From Dipetalonema caudispina (Eukaryota; Nematoda; Chromadorea; Rhabditida; Onchocercidae), in assembly GCA_013365325.1 (NCBI GenBank), contig JABVXV010000051.1:238909-302908 (forward strand): a stretch of DNA of 64,000 nt. The letters run 5' to 3'. Made by a program: the position numbers and the translations under genes. The notes beneath the pieces were generated by a model. That model ran no database searches. It worked only from the letters and a program-made list of their open reading frames with translations, and had not been told where the DNA came from. This document shows positions 49,545-62,530 of the stretch, piece by piece (positions within the stretch are counted from its first letter, which is position 1; each line of letters opens with the position of its first letter).

Positions 49545-52500
49545 TACATCATAGCAGGTATTACTCGAAATAGGTAAACTATCCATTCGGTACCTCACTA
49601 TCGCGTGTGCTGCTGATACTGTCTATACTTTTTTTTCATTTAACCCAAGATTATGAAGTTTTCGAAAAATTTCAATCTATGATTGTGATGCATTTCAGCT
49701 TTACGTCACAGAGCATGGTTCAGTAATAACGCTGAATTATTGGTGCTTTTCGCCATCAGTTGCGATGTGGTTAGTTATTTTTTCATTATTTATATCCAAC
49801 CTTTTCCTGTAAATAAATAAATCTGTTTGATTATTAAAATCGTGCGGTATTTAGCTTAGTGACCAAGCACTTGACATGTGTAATTACTCCGCTGATGGAT
49901 TAGCATCTTGCAGTGATTAGGCTGGTAGTCTTTAATTTAGCAATATTGCTGAAATTATTGAAATTTTCAACGAAATGATATGCTTCTATGAAGTAGCACT
50001 TGCACCAACATCAATTTCTTTCAGCACAAAGATTACTAACCATATATCTTGCAAGTGAAAGTATTGTAGGTTAACATCTTAGGATTTGGAAGGTTTCAAA
50101 ATAAAAATGAAATGATTTTTTAAAGCTTTGGATCAGCTAAGCACATTCTGTTTTATTATAAGGAAAAGAAAGAAACATCGTTGTAAGGGAAAAGTAGGAA
50201 AAAAACATCTTTCCAAGCTTTCTGGAAAACATGTCTCGGTATATCGGGTGAAATAATAGTCGTTGTGATCTGGAAGACAGGATTGGATGGTAGGAATAAT
50301 TCGTCATTCTTATCTGCAAAGAATGGAATTATTCTTTCGAGACATACAGCGAATTGCAGTCGGAAATGGTTTCCTCTAGTAAATCAGACTTGCATTATTT
50401 TTCAACGGCGGAACAATAATTCTCACATGATTAATTGAATTATCAATCCATTTGAGGTATCTTCACTCGTGTGGTGTGCGTTCCGTGATTGTTACCAGTG
50501 GTACATTATCACCGTTAGATTCATTTGTTAACAATCTTGGTATAGGCTTCCCGATAATGTTGGAAAATCAGCATGCCGCTAACCCGGACCAAATTTTGGG
50601 TGCGCGTATTCGTTTTAGTCAAGGTGGAATCGATCTTTGTGGAACTTTTCACAAACGGTATGTAATTTCAGAAGATTTGTAAAATCAGATTTTGAAATTG
50701 TTTTGCGTCGTTAAATACCAATTCGATCTTGATGGTAACACTATCTTCAAATTTTCTTTGCATAATGAAGTTCAAAATCAGAAATGACGCTGTTAAATAA
50801 ACATTTCTTCGTGGTTTTTGCTGATAAAACGGTCTCTTAGCTGTGCTTCAATATTGTTTACTCTCGTTTATGGATTTTTCGCTTGCTAAGTCCTCCCTGT
50901 TTGAAATCGAAGTCATGTGTTGTTGTTGACTTCATCCTCCCCATTACTGTTACCGTGATGGAGAATGTTAAATAAACCGACTTATTTTTTGTTTGATTTT
51001 AAATTTTAATCTCGTTTCTATGCAGTTTTTCCACTAAACTTCTGAAATATAACCGAAATTTCATTTGTTGTAGTTAAGAGTTGTTTTCATTCCAAATTTA
51101 GTCCACATACTTTGCTGGCATTGTTCTTACTTTAAATTTTATTTCTTTTGATTTAAATTGATTTATGGTTAGGAGCAGTGCAGGATATATCTATGGAGTT
51201 GGTGAGGTTATCGTTCGTGCTTGTCAAATTATTCCGGATGGCATCTTGGTGTTCTTCTCATCCTATGTTGTTATGAATTCATGTTTGAAATTCTGGAAGG
51301 TTTGGATTTGGTATCTATTAAAATAACATATTATTACTACGCTGTTTTTATATTATTTGTGAACATTTGGTAGTAGGTGCATTGGGATCAGTAAGACATG
51401 CTTAAATATGAAACGTTCAAAAGCTTGAATAGGCTGGAATAGCTATTCTGGACTGATTGATAGCCTGTATTCTGAGGCGTATTCGGAACTAATACATCAC
51501 ATCGCAATAATAATCTACCTTACTTCCGTTTGACTTCTGCTGATTGCAAAGTTATAAATATCAAATTCTAAATAAAGCATTGTAAATGAGATTTAGCAAA
51601 TTGTGAAAATTATTGCTGGCATCATCAGAATCCGAACCGCAGGATTTTTTGGTCATTTATGCAATATTGATTTTTATAGAGGCGTGCTTTGAATGGTCAG
51701 TCCTTAACTTGTACGATTAAAATTGATTTAAAGTTCTTATGGCGAAGTTATCTGTTAATGTTGTTTGTAGACAGCGAAATTTGGCTCGGCGTTCATATGG
51801 CAAGCAATAACTACTCATAAAGAAGCATTCATTGAACCGAAATCTAAACTGGAACTGAAGGCGATACTACTGCAATTTAGGCAAAAAGTGAGGGAAGGTG
51901 GTATTGGTGCTATTTTATTTGCTGTTTGCAGAGCTAAGGTAATTTTCCAGTATGGTGGTTTTTTTTTTTTTTTTTTTTTTTCATTTATTTTGAGGCTTGG
52001 TTAGACTGCACAAAAATGGTATTCACCTCAAATACAATTATCTTTTTATATCGATTGTATTTGAGATATTTCTCCCATATTTATATATCTAGTGGTGGAA
52101 CAATACAACTATTATTTTCTCTGTTCTGCTTTTCATAAAAATATCTTTAATTTTGAAATTTATTGGAGCTGACAAATGATTTACGAATAATGATATTTGC
52201 TAACTTTCATCTCAGTATCTGTGTTATGCTGGGTTTTTTTTTTTGATCATGATATATTTTGAGGTAAGCGAAGGGATCGATTTCTTAGATAGTGAAAGCC
52301 GTGGTGTTATCGTGATCGGTATTCCGTATGCTCCAGCAACGAATCCTAGAATTGAACTTAAAAAACAATTTCTTACCAAACAAAGAATGGGTGTCGCGAA
52401 GGAAGAGTTAAAAAAAGTACTGCAAGCCTTGTTATCCTCTACGAAACAAATTTCGTTGTGATTACAAGAAAAGTGGAATTCATTAACTGTGATAAAGTAT

Positions 52501-55500
52501 TCTCCTTCCTAGAAATCGATGCACGTCGTTGTATCATTTAAGTTAGTTGCGTTAATTACAGCACGAAAAAACAACTCCATGCGGACCGAGAATTATTACA
52601 TTTAATGCATTATAAATTGCATTTAGTTGTGCCCAGCATGCTATCACATTTCGCAAACATTGAGACTTATTTTAACCCATTCTGTTTCTCCTTTATCTTC
52701 CTTTTCTTTTGAATCTTAGTACTGCATTAACGTACTGGTGGACTGAGGAAGCTTACGCCTTATTACTTTGAAATAACTTGTTCGTCACTTTGCCAAATTA
52801 TTTAGAAGTACGCAATTTTCAGAATATGTCAGCTGATGAATGGTATCAAGTGGATGCAATTCGCAGTGTGAATCAATCAATTGGGCGTGTACTCCGACAT
52901 AAGGATGATTTTGGTGTTGTCATTCTTGTCGATTCAAGGTCGAGATTAGTTAAAGTCAATTCTCGCTAAGTGAAATTGGAGTAAAGTTTGTAGATGATCA
53001 TGTATTTGCATTATTTCGCATAATTATACAAATGAAGTTGAATAGGACAAAGCATAAAATCGAAACATATCTAACAAGGTAAATTGTTATTCGATAATGT
53101 TAAGATTCCTGTCATAAATGGCAAAATCTCCAGAATACTTAGCAATTTAATTAAATTAGTAATGTGATTAACTAATATATTTGAAGCTAATTAGCTGAAC
53201 AGTTGGTTATTTGCTTGAATGATCCCAATCAAAATATCTGTTAGAACTACTTAAATTTTTTAAAGATTTTGTTCAATGCCATCAAAACGGTTTCCTTCAT
53301 GGATGCGTGAATGTTTAAAATATTATCAAAATATCAGCCATTTTGAAAATGAATGCAAGCAATTCTTTAAAAAAAGAAATATCGAGGTGCGGATTTTATT
53401 GAATTGTTCTTGTTTTGTATGACTTGTGAATCAGAATACTTCGTTGAAGTCTTGTTTTATTTACTTTCAATTTGTTCTAATTTAATTCGACTGAACCCGA
53501 GGCAAGAGCAACTGTGACGGTACTGGCTTTTTTTAATTCTGTGAATAATGTGTTTGATGCAGCTTCAATGCATCCCATGACAGATATCCAGGGATCTTTT
53601 ACTATTTTTTTTGCACACTAAATTGAATATGGCGATTCCTAACATACTTTCCTCCATAAACTTAGAAAAATAGTGGCTAAATTCATATAGTAACTGAAAT
53701 ATAATCTATCATGTTAACTGATAGTTTTGTAGGTATGTGTTAATCACAGGAAGATGTCATCAGTTGTGGAAATGACGCCTGGATTTGTTTGTTCCCGGAA
53801 GCGTCATGAAATATTGGAGCAGAAGAAGGCAAACAATGAGGGTTTGCCTTTCGATATCGATACACTCTATTCTTCTGCAGCTGTAGCAGCATTTGAAAAA
53901 AGTGTTGGCGTTGAAGATGCTGTACCAAAACGCCCAAAAAGAAGTTGTATTTTTGAGGAATTGGTACGCTTCACTTCTTTCATAGCATAATCCGATCGTT
54001 CTTGAATTTTTGCAAATTTTCTTTCTACTTGTAATTTTGCAATATTTCCTTTGTTGAAGAGGTTGTGAAACTTGGTAAACGATTAGGTTTTTGAAATGAT
54101 ACACCTAATTATGGCAATAGCTATTATTAAAATAATATATGGATGCTACTGAATTTTTTATGACTCTATCATGTTACTTTTTCCCTTTCGTGTCGAAAAA
54201 AAGTGCTTTTTAGGAAGAAGCGGAAAAGATAAATGAACTAGTCGATGTTACTTATCCTATTGATATCGTCGATAGTAATATTCAGTCAGGCAGTGGCTTG
54301 ATATTCCACAAAACAAAGCCTAAGCTACGCCTAAAGGTAACTGTTATTAATGGGTCTAGTTCTTCAGACTATTAGCCATCTATTACCATCAGGAAATAGT
54401 CGGATGACTTTGATAATCTCGCGAAATGGTTATTTTAATTAGTCTCACCAATTTTCATCAATAATAACGGTGGCAGTAGCGATCAGGTAACATTTTAGCC
54501 GAATGCTTCACTTTTGATCAAGGACCACCGCCGCCCAAAGATGAGTACATGCGAGAGAGATGGGAAAGAAGTAAGTTTCTACTTCTATTGAGTTTTTTTT
54601 TCTATTTTACTTCAGTTCATATTTGAAAGTTGGATATATATTTTGTATTAGAAATGCATATTATCTACTTTAAAGACCAAACAGCAACTAGCGCAGAAAC
54701 TACCATTAAAAATTGAAAGCTGTGTTTTTTATTATCCAAAAATCGTTGTAGCTGAACTATGGAAATTTTCGCGTTCTAGATAAGATTTTTAAAATACTTT
54801 GCTTTTTTGCAGTTAATTTAAGCTTTTTGGATATTTTTCATACAAATTACAGCATAAATATGTACCGATGCTGCAGTCTGACGTAGATATATTGGCTGCT
54901 TGGCAAAGATCTGCAGTGGAGTACAATAGATTGGTAAGTATTCAGAAATGCATGTTGTCAAGGATACTACATATTATGAAACGCATAAAATAGAGCAATA
55001 CAGGAATCTCTTCAAAATACTAAAAAGTTTCAGTTTCATTGTTATTGCATGTGCATGTCATATGAAGTTACATTTGAACTTAACTAAGATAAGACTTGTG
55101 TATTCAAATCTATATTTTTATCCATTAAAACTTTCCCGAAATATGCTGTAAATTTCAGCTTCAATTCATTGAAAAATCGAAACGCATAGCCCTGAAAATG
55201 GCATTAACAAATTATGCGGCGGATAATAATTTTCAAACACTAATTACAACATTTACAGTGGAAACCGTACCAAACCATTTGGAAGTTTTCAAAGGTAAGA
55301 TTTGAAGTCTCTTCTTATGTAAATATAAAAATTCTATGTTACAACTTGATTTATATTCTCTACCACTTCTATGAGCAGGACTTATTGTTCCTTTCCTTCG
55401 TCGTTTCTCTCTTTGGGCGATTTTCGATATCATCTGGTTATCCGGATATTCCGACTTCAGCAATTATAATTATTAAAGCAACAATTTTATTGATTTTATT

Positions 55501-55696
55501 TTGAAAGAAATGTTTAGCAATATCAGAAATGTTGTTGTATCACTGCTGCAATGTACTGAAAGTTAGAATATTCTTAATATATTATTTAGTGGTTCTTTCT
55601 ATTAAGAATGATAGTTTTTCAGGTCTCTATAGTTATTTGCAAGCGAATCATCGACCTGGATTTGTAAGTATATGTCGCCAACTCAAACTTCTGTAA
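45157..55696 (+). CDS. rtel-1: RTEL1 helicase (regulator of telomere length / anti-recombinase)
   Basis: Twenty-three exons were traced, all phases agreeing, for 993 residues: 45157-45258, 45987-46116, 46434-46536, 46886-47028, 47392-47482, 47622-47772, 47931-48056, 48420-48504, 48738-48932, 49200-49381, 49699-49769, 50457-50657, 51173-51299, 51771-51938, 52264-52416, 52823-52938, 53266-53386, 53733-53963, 54214-54336, 54499-54570, 54853-54933, 55159-55294, 55623-55696. This is an XPD-type superfamily 2 helicase with Walker A SPTGTGKT (K48), four Fe-S cysteines C125, C143, C152 and C192, DEAH at 235-238, motif [15 protein letters not shown], motif V SEGIDF (627-632) and motif [11 protein letters not shown] (694-702). 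RTEL1 rather than FANCJ/DDX11 is supported by the start [32 protein letters not shown] and SYW-type NYWCFSPS. The protein unwinds D-loops and telomeric structures in the nucleus. The C-terminal 200 residues are divergent; no PIP box was recognised. Confidence 0.95.
49507..49543. repeat. AT dinucleotide repeat in an rtel-1 intron
   Basis: About eighteen perfect AT units in the intron between exons 10 and 11. Confidence 0.95.
51959..51981. repeat. Poly-T run in an rtel-1 intron
   Basis: Twenty-three T in a row shortly after the exon 14 donor. Confidence 0.95.
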
Positions 55697-57525
55697 AATA
55701 AGTTGAAGAATGTTCGAATATGTGCTGCTTCCAGATAGTGGAATGAGATATTCTTGGTGATGAATGATTTTATCAGCAAAAAATTATTGGCAAAGGCACT
55801 ATCACTTTTCCACGTGCTAAAAGTTCACGCTTTTAAAAAATAGATTTGGAATTCTTTTGGTCATTATTGATTCCTTTAATGCAGCATTAAATCACATCAT
55901 CGATTCTACGAAATCTGTTCCTTTGGGTTTAAATAGGATTGAATTCATGAAAATAAGTATTGAAGAACTGCAACTCAGTCTAGACTAGAAATTGTAATTT
56001 GTAAAAGAAAAAAATGGAAAATGATAGAAGGTAGTTTAATATTAATTGTTAGTTTGTGTCGATCCACGCATGATTTAGAAATCCAAACAAATGCCATAGA
56101 TTATTTTCGAGTATCCCGTTGGTGATTCTGACCTTTGTGCAAAATTAATGTCGATCCATAGAATCCGTATGACGTTTGAATATTGGGATTTCATTCCATC
56201 ATCACAGAATGACTGCAGATAGACACGTGTTTAATAAATAAAATAATTAGCTTCCTATAGAGTTGAAAACTGTATTGGAAGCTAAAAATTTCGGGGAGTA
56301 TATAACTTTATAGACTGAGAAAGAATCCTTCGACTTCTATTCATTAAAATTAAGTTCATCTCGAAGTTGCTTTTGCATCTTCTTGTTTTGTAACTTATAA
56401 TAACAAATAAGTTTAAGAAGAGCAGTTCCAACCATTAAAATTGAACGATGTATTCGCTTTTCTATTGATTTGTGGATTCCATACCAGTTAAGCTAATTCT
56501 GATTATGTATTGGCCACTGCAAAACTGATACCTATCATGATCGATATCATTTTTACCGACTTCAGTCAACTTCATATACTCTGCATCTCAAATTGTCGAA
56601 TGCTTTTACCTTTTTCCCTCGTTCGCCATGTAATTAGCAAATTAACGAAGAAGTAAGCAAAGGCTATAAGAAGCTTATACTTTATTCAAAGAAATTTTTT
56701 TAATATAAAGTTGCGAGAAGTATACATCGTAGTTGATGCCTTGACAGTTTTTTTTTTTTGAATTAAAATCAAGGGAAAATCCGAGGATGTTTCCGTAGTA
56801 TATTAAAATTTTTTGTTGACTGAATAAAAGAATTTACTTCAGTCGTTTAATTTTAGCCAACTTATAGAACGGTTGCATTCGGGCATTTCTATCAATTTTC
56901 TTCCATAAAAGTCATCATATTACTTGATATTCCTAACTTTGAAAATTTAGACTTCATTTTGTTCATGGAGCGCATCATTTGGTTCGAGTGCTCACTTTTC
57001 ACCCTTCTTTTAAACATCGCTTCAGTTAAGCTGCAATTTTTCCTTAAAATAATCCTAGCAATTATAGACAGTAAGATTGTGATGCTAAGGATTTCTTATT
57101 CCAGCGAAAGTATTGCTCTGCATGAAACATTCAAGAATTTCCCAACTGCTATAAAGCATCTTTAAGTTATTTGAACCATCCATACGTAATAATGTTAACC
57201 ATAGTTTTGCAAATCATTGCAACGCACGAGTAAGCGGGAAGAAGTATGCTAAGACAAATGACTTTTATTAATAGTTATCGTTTACATTATGTAACAGCCG
57301 GATGGTAATAAAGGTCTGGCGGATTTATTTTTAATAAAATCAAAAATTGATCATCCAAAATTAGCTCGCTGCACTGGTGGCATTTGACCGGACTACTCAT
57401 ATATTATATGTAACACACAAACTCAGTAAATGTGTTCCTATGCTTTCAAAAATCTTATATTGTGGGGGATAAGACATTATCTAAGTACCTTTATGCAAAC
57501 CTCTCTTAGTCATTATTCTAACAAA
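55697..57525. other. Space between two convergent genes
   Basis: The 3' regions of rtel-1 and the enoyl-CoA hydratase gene face each other here. No exon is supported; the open frames at 56959 and 57430 lack motifs and splice context. Confidence 0.5.
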
Positions 57526-60525
57526 TCACGAAGATGTCCATTCCGGTTTACGTTTTTCCAGAAATGCTTTCATACCTTCTTTTTGATCTTTCTGAAAAAG
57601 AAAACATTAAGATTGGAATAACTTAAAACTCGAACAAATTAATCTCCCACAAAATCCGATTTGAGCAGCATCTCACAACAATGAACAGCAAAGGTTAGTT
57701 AATATCGAAAATGATCACGGATCGCAGAATGATCACCACTTATCCAATTTGAAAACGCATTACTAATTGGCAGTTTACAAATGCGGTGAATAAAATTATG
57801 CTTTTACAACGCCTGATTGCAAATCAGGGAGTGTGAGAAGTTAAATAGATATATAATCAAATATGAATTACAAATACCGTAGCAAAAGTGGCATGAAATA
57901 GTCGACTTTCATATCGAAGACCTTCTTGGAGGAAAGTTTCATAGGAACAATTAACAGCGTCTTTGACAAATGATACTATCAGTGGTGAATGTTCACTAAT
58001 TTTTTCAGCTGTCTTTATAGCCTCCAATACAACCTGAACATTCGCAAATCGATGAAATTCGATATTGTTGTAGAACTGCAGTGAATAAAATATATAAACA
58101 AGTTGGAGTAAGCCCTCATCATTATTTAATTCAAAATTTCCAAAATTTGACCCTGATATGGTTCCGCACAAAATTTACCAAAATTAAGAAATCAGTCAAG
58201 TTCGAAGTTGAACAAAATAGCTTTTCGGAATGAAGTACCAAAAAAGTTACTTGATCAACTGGAAATACTTTTGAAACAAGACCACATTCTTTGGCTTCCT
58301 GAGCTGTTATGGGCATTCCTGTTAAACATACTTCCATGGCCAAAGATTTGCCGGTAATACGCAACCACCTTTGGGTACCACCAGCACCTGTAAATTGCTT
58401 GTTTCAGCGTTTGGATGCGAACAAATTTTAAAGTAATTTCTTAAATTAATAGAAAGGTGATTTATATTATACTTCTTCCATCCAATAATTTAATTGGAAA
58501 CCACTTTCTAGCAATCAAAAATTGGTTGCCGCAGTTTCAAGCGCACTTGAAGTTTGTTTGAGGTAGTTTTACTTAAGTGTAGAGAACAAACTTATAACTC
58601 CATAATGTTCTGTGACCAATAAATGAATTTTAAATGAATGGTCAAACTCCACTGCAAGAGATTTGTAAAGCTCATCCAGCAACTCACATCAACGAATCCA
58701 TTCACGTACAGTAGCATACACTCTTAAGGAGAGTTATTACAATATTGAAAATTACCTTCTCTGAATTTTGGTCCCTAATTAATGATAAAAGGAAAAGAGA
58801 AAGACTCCATGGTTACCGAACACCATTAATACTATCCATGAAAGCACTAAAAGTAACTGCAAAACTTTACCTGGTATGGTTCCGATGACAACTTCTGGTT
58901 GCCCAAATTTAGCTTCCTCTCCGGCATAAATTATGTCACACATCATAGCTAATTCACAACCACCACCAAGTGCATGACCATTTACGGCAGCAATAATTGG
59001 TTTCTTCATTTTCGATATTTGGGTCCAGTTTTGCAATGCATTTCCAGATGATATTGCTTCATGTTGAAGAGCACATAGCTCTTTTATATCGGCTCCTGCT
59101 GTAATGTATGTAAATGCACTTAATACATATTCAAACAGTTACATATTTTTACATTTACCTCTTCATCATTTTTATCTTTAGTCTGGAGAACAGGGAAAAA
59201 AGATTTCAGAAATCATTGACCGTTAGTTCCCTTTTTTAGTGCTACCTAACTCTATCGAACTGGAAATGTTTCGGAGGAAAAAGGAAAAGAATTGTTCACT
59301 ACACACTCTCCTTCAAGCTCAATTCAAAATCACCTATCGATCTAACAAAATTCGATTGACTGACTCATACAGTTTTATTTTCGAAGCTAACATTTTGTCA
59401 TTGAATGTCACATCCGCTAATATAGATATGAGTTAAAGATCCCATTACCCCTGGAATACATACAACACCATATCCAGACAATAAATGACGTTTAGCACAT
59501 TAAACGATATTCTGTAAAAAATTGAAAGCTTTTACTAGGGACAGGTTCCTTTTTTCAACCATGCATATTACAAGTGAAGAAGGTCTGTGTCAAGAATAAA
59601 GATGATGCAGTAACAACTTTTACCGCTACACATAATTTTTTTGGAGCAGAATTAACTAAATAACATGAAGAAATTTTCACTTAAATCTGTCAAAAGCGAT
59701 TTCTAGCGAAATAAATGCTGTAACATATATTGAAAAATAAATCAAGTAGGTAATTTTCTCCAAAACTACCTACAAAGATGAATGCAAGGATAAAAAGTAT
59801 GTCTGACTTGAGAATACACGTTTGGCACCTGTTACTACCACTGCTCCAATTGAAGTATCATTATCAAATTCAATCAATGCATCTGAAAGCTGCAAAACGA
59901 GAATTTGGCTTCTCCAATCTCTTTTCTTTAAAATAAATAAAATATGCAGAGCAAGATCCAGAAATAAATCTTCAAGTCAAAATTATATAATTACATTAAA
60001 TCTTCCATTTTCAGGAGTTATCCAAATGCCTCTTTAAAATTAAACAAAATTCTTTTTTTCCGCCACTGTTCTTACAACAAAGGTAGCACTGAACTTTTGC
60101 GATCGGCAGTATTATGATACTCTGTTAATCCAAGTATTCCACGCATATCTTCCTTAAATAATATTTTCTTTTGAGTAAATTAATCGGGGAATTTACCTCT
60201 TGCATAAGCTGATTGCATAGTGCATTTAATGCTTTAGGCCTATCAAGCTTAATTAAACCAACATTCATTTTATCACCGACCTTTTCGGTTTTGATCATCT
60301 GCACTGCAGCTGCAATGGATAAATATGCCAATATAAACGGAAACATGAAATATAAGTGAAAAAAAAGTGAAAATAATGTAACACATAAAATGGCACAACA
60401 TTAGGTAAATGAAGAAGGATTTTACACTTACAAGCAAAGTTACATCGTTGAAACATCCAAGGAGCCGATAATAAATTGGTCAAATTGCTGGCAAATAACC
60501 ATAAATCTCGTACAGATTTTGACAT
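57526..60525 (-). CDS. ech-6: Mitochondrial short-chain enoyl-CoA hydratase (ECHS1 type)
   Basis: Seven minus-strand exons (60525-60432, 60309-60197, 59889-59808, 59098-58871, 58387-58251, 58033-57878, 57591-57526) join in phase for 291 residues, the usual ECHS1 length. The first 30 residues lack acids apart from one Asp and carry Arg and Lys among hydrophobics, fitting a mitochondrial presequence. The crotonase fold shows [10 protein letters not shown] (CoA-binding start), STGADIKEL (oxyanion hole region), [16 protein letters not shown] with catalytic E145, and [18 protein letters not shown] with catalytic E165. The C-terminus [15 protein letters not shown] is typical, and it ends TSS, not a peroxisomal SKL. 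The enzyme hydrates trans-2-enoyl-CoA in fatty-acid beta-oxidation and methacrylyl-CoA in valine breakdown. Exon 3 uses the donor TCAA/GTCAGA, not the earlier CGT/GTATTC, because only the former keeps frame. Symbol follows the C. elegans orthologue. Confidence 0.93.
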
Positions 60526-60527
60526 TT

Positions 60528-60533
60528 CTGAAA
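60528..60533 (-). promoter_or_regulatory. Probable spliced-leader acceptor before the hydratase gene
   Basis: TTTCAG on the minus strand ends two bases before the ATG, a spacing common for trans-spliced nematode messages. Confidence 0.5.
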
Positions 60534-60980
60534 TTACTTTATCAGCTACGTTAAGCTAAGAGGACAGTATCACAGTAAGTGGAAGGATCGATAACAGAAT
60601 GAGTGCGGAAGTGCTATCAGCATCGAATAATCTTGAATAACAAGTGAGGAAAACTGCATCACAAATTCTTCAATGTAGGATCCGAAGCGGAGTCAAACCC
60701 AAAACATTCGATGAGCGATAATGGTGATGATGGTATTCCTAATTTATTTCCTCCCCCAATCAGTCCTTTTCTATGTGTTCATCCACTCAATAAAATACTT
60801 CACCAACTATCAAACACCGGAGAAGACCCGAGACTTCGCGAATCCCGGTGGGAAACATCTTGTAGCCAATGAAGATGACAACTTTCACCGTCATATACTC
60901 ATCGTTGAAAAAAAAGTAAATGTACTTCGGTACGTGTTGGCACGAATCTTTTTCACTTCTTTAGTATAAAGCCCTACGTC

Positions 60981-61038
60981 AGGCCTGGACTAGTCAAACC
61001 TAGCCTTGAACTGGACACAGTTTGCCTAAGCCAGGCCT
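60981..61038. repeat. Inverted repeat AGGCCTGG / CCAGGCCT
   Basis: An 8-base arm at 60981-60988 pairs with 61031-61038 around a 42-base loop that itself contains further CCTAG/AGCCT words. The block 60.6-61.1 kb is clearly richer in GC than its surroundings. Confidence 0.5.
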
Positions 61039-61590
61039 AGTATCCTAAATACCTCGCCAGCCTATCTCACCACTCTCTCTGAATATCTCTCTCGAGTCTT
61101 CCTTCTCCTACCTTTACAGCACTCAAAAAATAAAGGTATACTTTTATCAAGTATTCGCATGAAATGTCTTTATAAAGGTAAATTGCCCACTTATCGGTTA
61201 CCCACATTAAATATAAGCAATGTTACCCAAATAATATCTGTGAATGATAATGGTATGCTATCTCGAAGTAATGCAAATAGGCAATTATGCCAAAAGATTT
61301 ATTATAGTCTAAGTAAATATACATTTATTATTGTCTGGGTAAATATCCATTTATTATCGTCTATACTCGTAAATTATTTATTTATTTCATTTACATATTC
61401 CTTATTTGTAAATGTAGCATATTTTGATTTTTTATACCATCCCTAAATTCATTTCGTTTCATTTCCATTCATTCCTTAAAATAAATGAATCGAAATATGG
61501 ATGAAAGGAAGGAAATGATTTGAGAGAAGAGGAAATAGAGAAAAGATACTAGACTTATGAGAGATCTAAATGACAGGAATGAAAGTATAA

Positions 61591-61624
61591 AGAGAATGAT
61601 GCTCTTTACACACTATCATTCTCT
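61591..61624. repeat. Perfect 10-base hairpin
   Basis: AGAGAATGAT and ATCATTCTCT flank a 14-base loop. There is no T or U tract that would make it a simple terminator, and no known small RNA was recognised. Confidence 0.6.
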
Positions 61625-62530
61625 ATTAGATATTATTGTAAAAAATTATAAACTGATAGAAACATTTCTGAAAGTTTTTCTAGAATAATTGTAGATAATA
61701 GTTTTTCTTTGCCTTTTTTTGGTGATGACCTGAAAAGGCCTTTTGTTAGGGTTTTAATTTTGATTAGAATTCATGTATGTGTATCATAAGAACAGCTCCC
61801 GAATCTGTTCGATGAAGATAGAAAAGGTCACATTTCCAATCATTAATTACTATTTGAAATAATAAATCTGAAAGTACGATGAGACGGATGTTTCTTATGC
61901 TTTTCTCCCATGCCAATCGTTTTAAGAACTTTTTCATCATAAAATTTGAGTGCTAAATTTTTTCCATTTCCATATTATAGTGAGGAACAATACATTTTTT
62001 GCTGCAAGGAACAATTTCTTTCCCTCATTTCATTCCATCAGTTATTTCATACTATCTTTTGTATATTGCTTGGAAATCTCGTCACTGATGCTTTTTCATT
62101 ATTTGCTTATCTTTTCAGTAGAAAAACTTAGGATGTGGGAGAAACTTTATATTGAAAAATTAAACTTTGGATAGAGAATTTTACATTTTACTCAATAATT
62201 ATAGCTTTTTCGACAGGGTAGCATGGTGAGTTTAACTATAAAAAAGCTGCGGTGAATTTTTTATAATACTTATCTTGATTTCCCATTGTCAAACGAAATA
62301 ATATTCAATATCAGCAACAAAATATAACAGTATATCTCTAAGCATCAAGTGGAGGTGACTTCAAATTACACGTCCTGTATGGTTTACGCCAGGAACGGTT
62401 GCATATAATATGAAAAGTAAACTAATAAACTAATGTATATCATACTAGAATCGATATTTGTCTAATATTGGTCAAAAATGATATACAATTAACAAAATAA
62501 ATCATGAACAGAATCATTTTTCATTCTTTG

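Larger units (their letters stand above)
60526..62530. other. Region upstream of the hydratase gene
   Basis: Contains the GC-richer block and two hairpins but no supported exon. Open frames at 60721-60969 and 61159-61446 begin with ATG yet show no domain, no splice context and ordinary AT-rich composition. Confidence 0.45.

Noticed and set aside
53740..54104. Minus-strand open frames over rtel-1 exon 18
   Set aside because: Antisense shadows of a well-supported coding exon.
58559..58566. TGAGGTAG, the let-7 seed, in a hydratase intron
   Set aside because: The flanks form only a short weak stem and the rest of the mature sequence does not match; an 8-base match is expected by chance.
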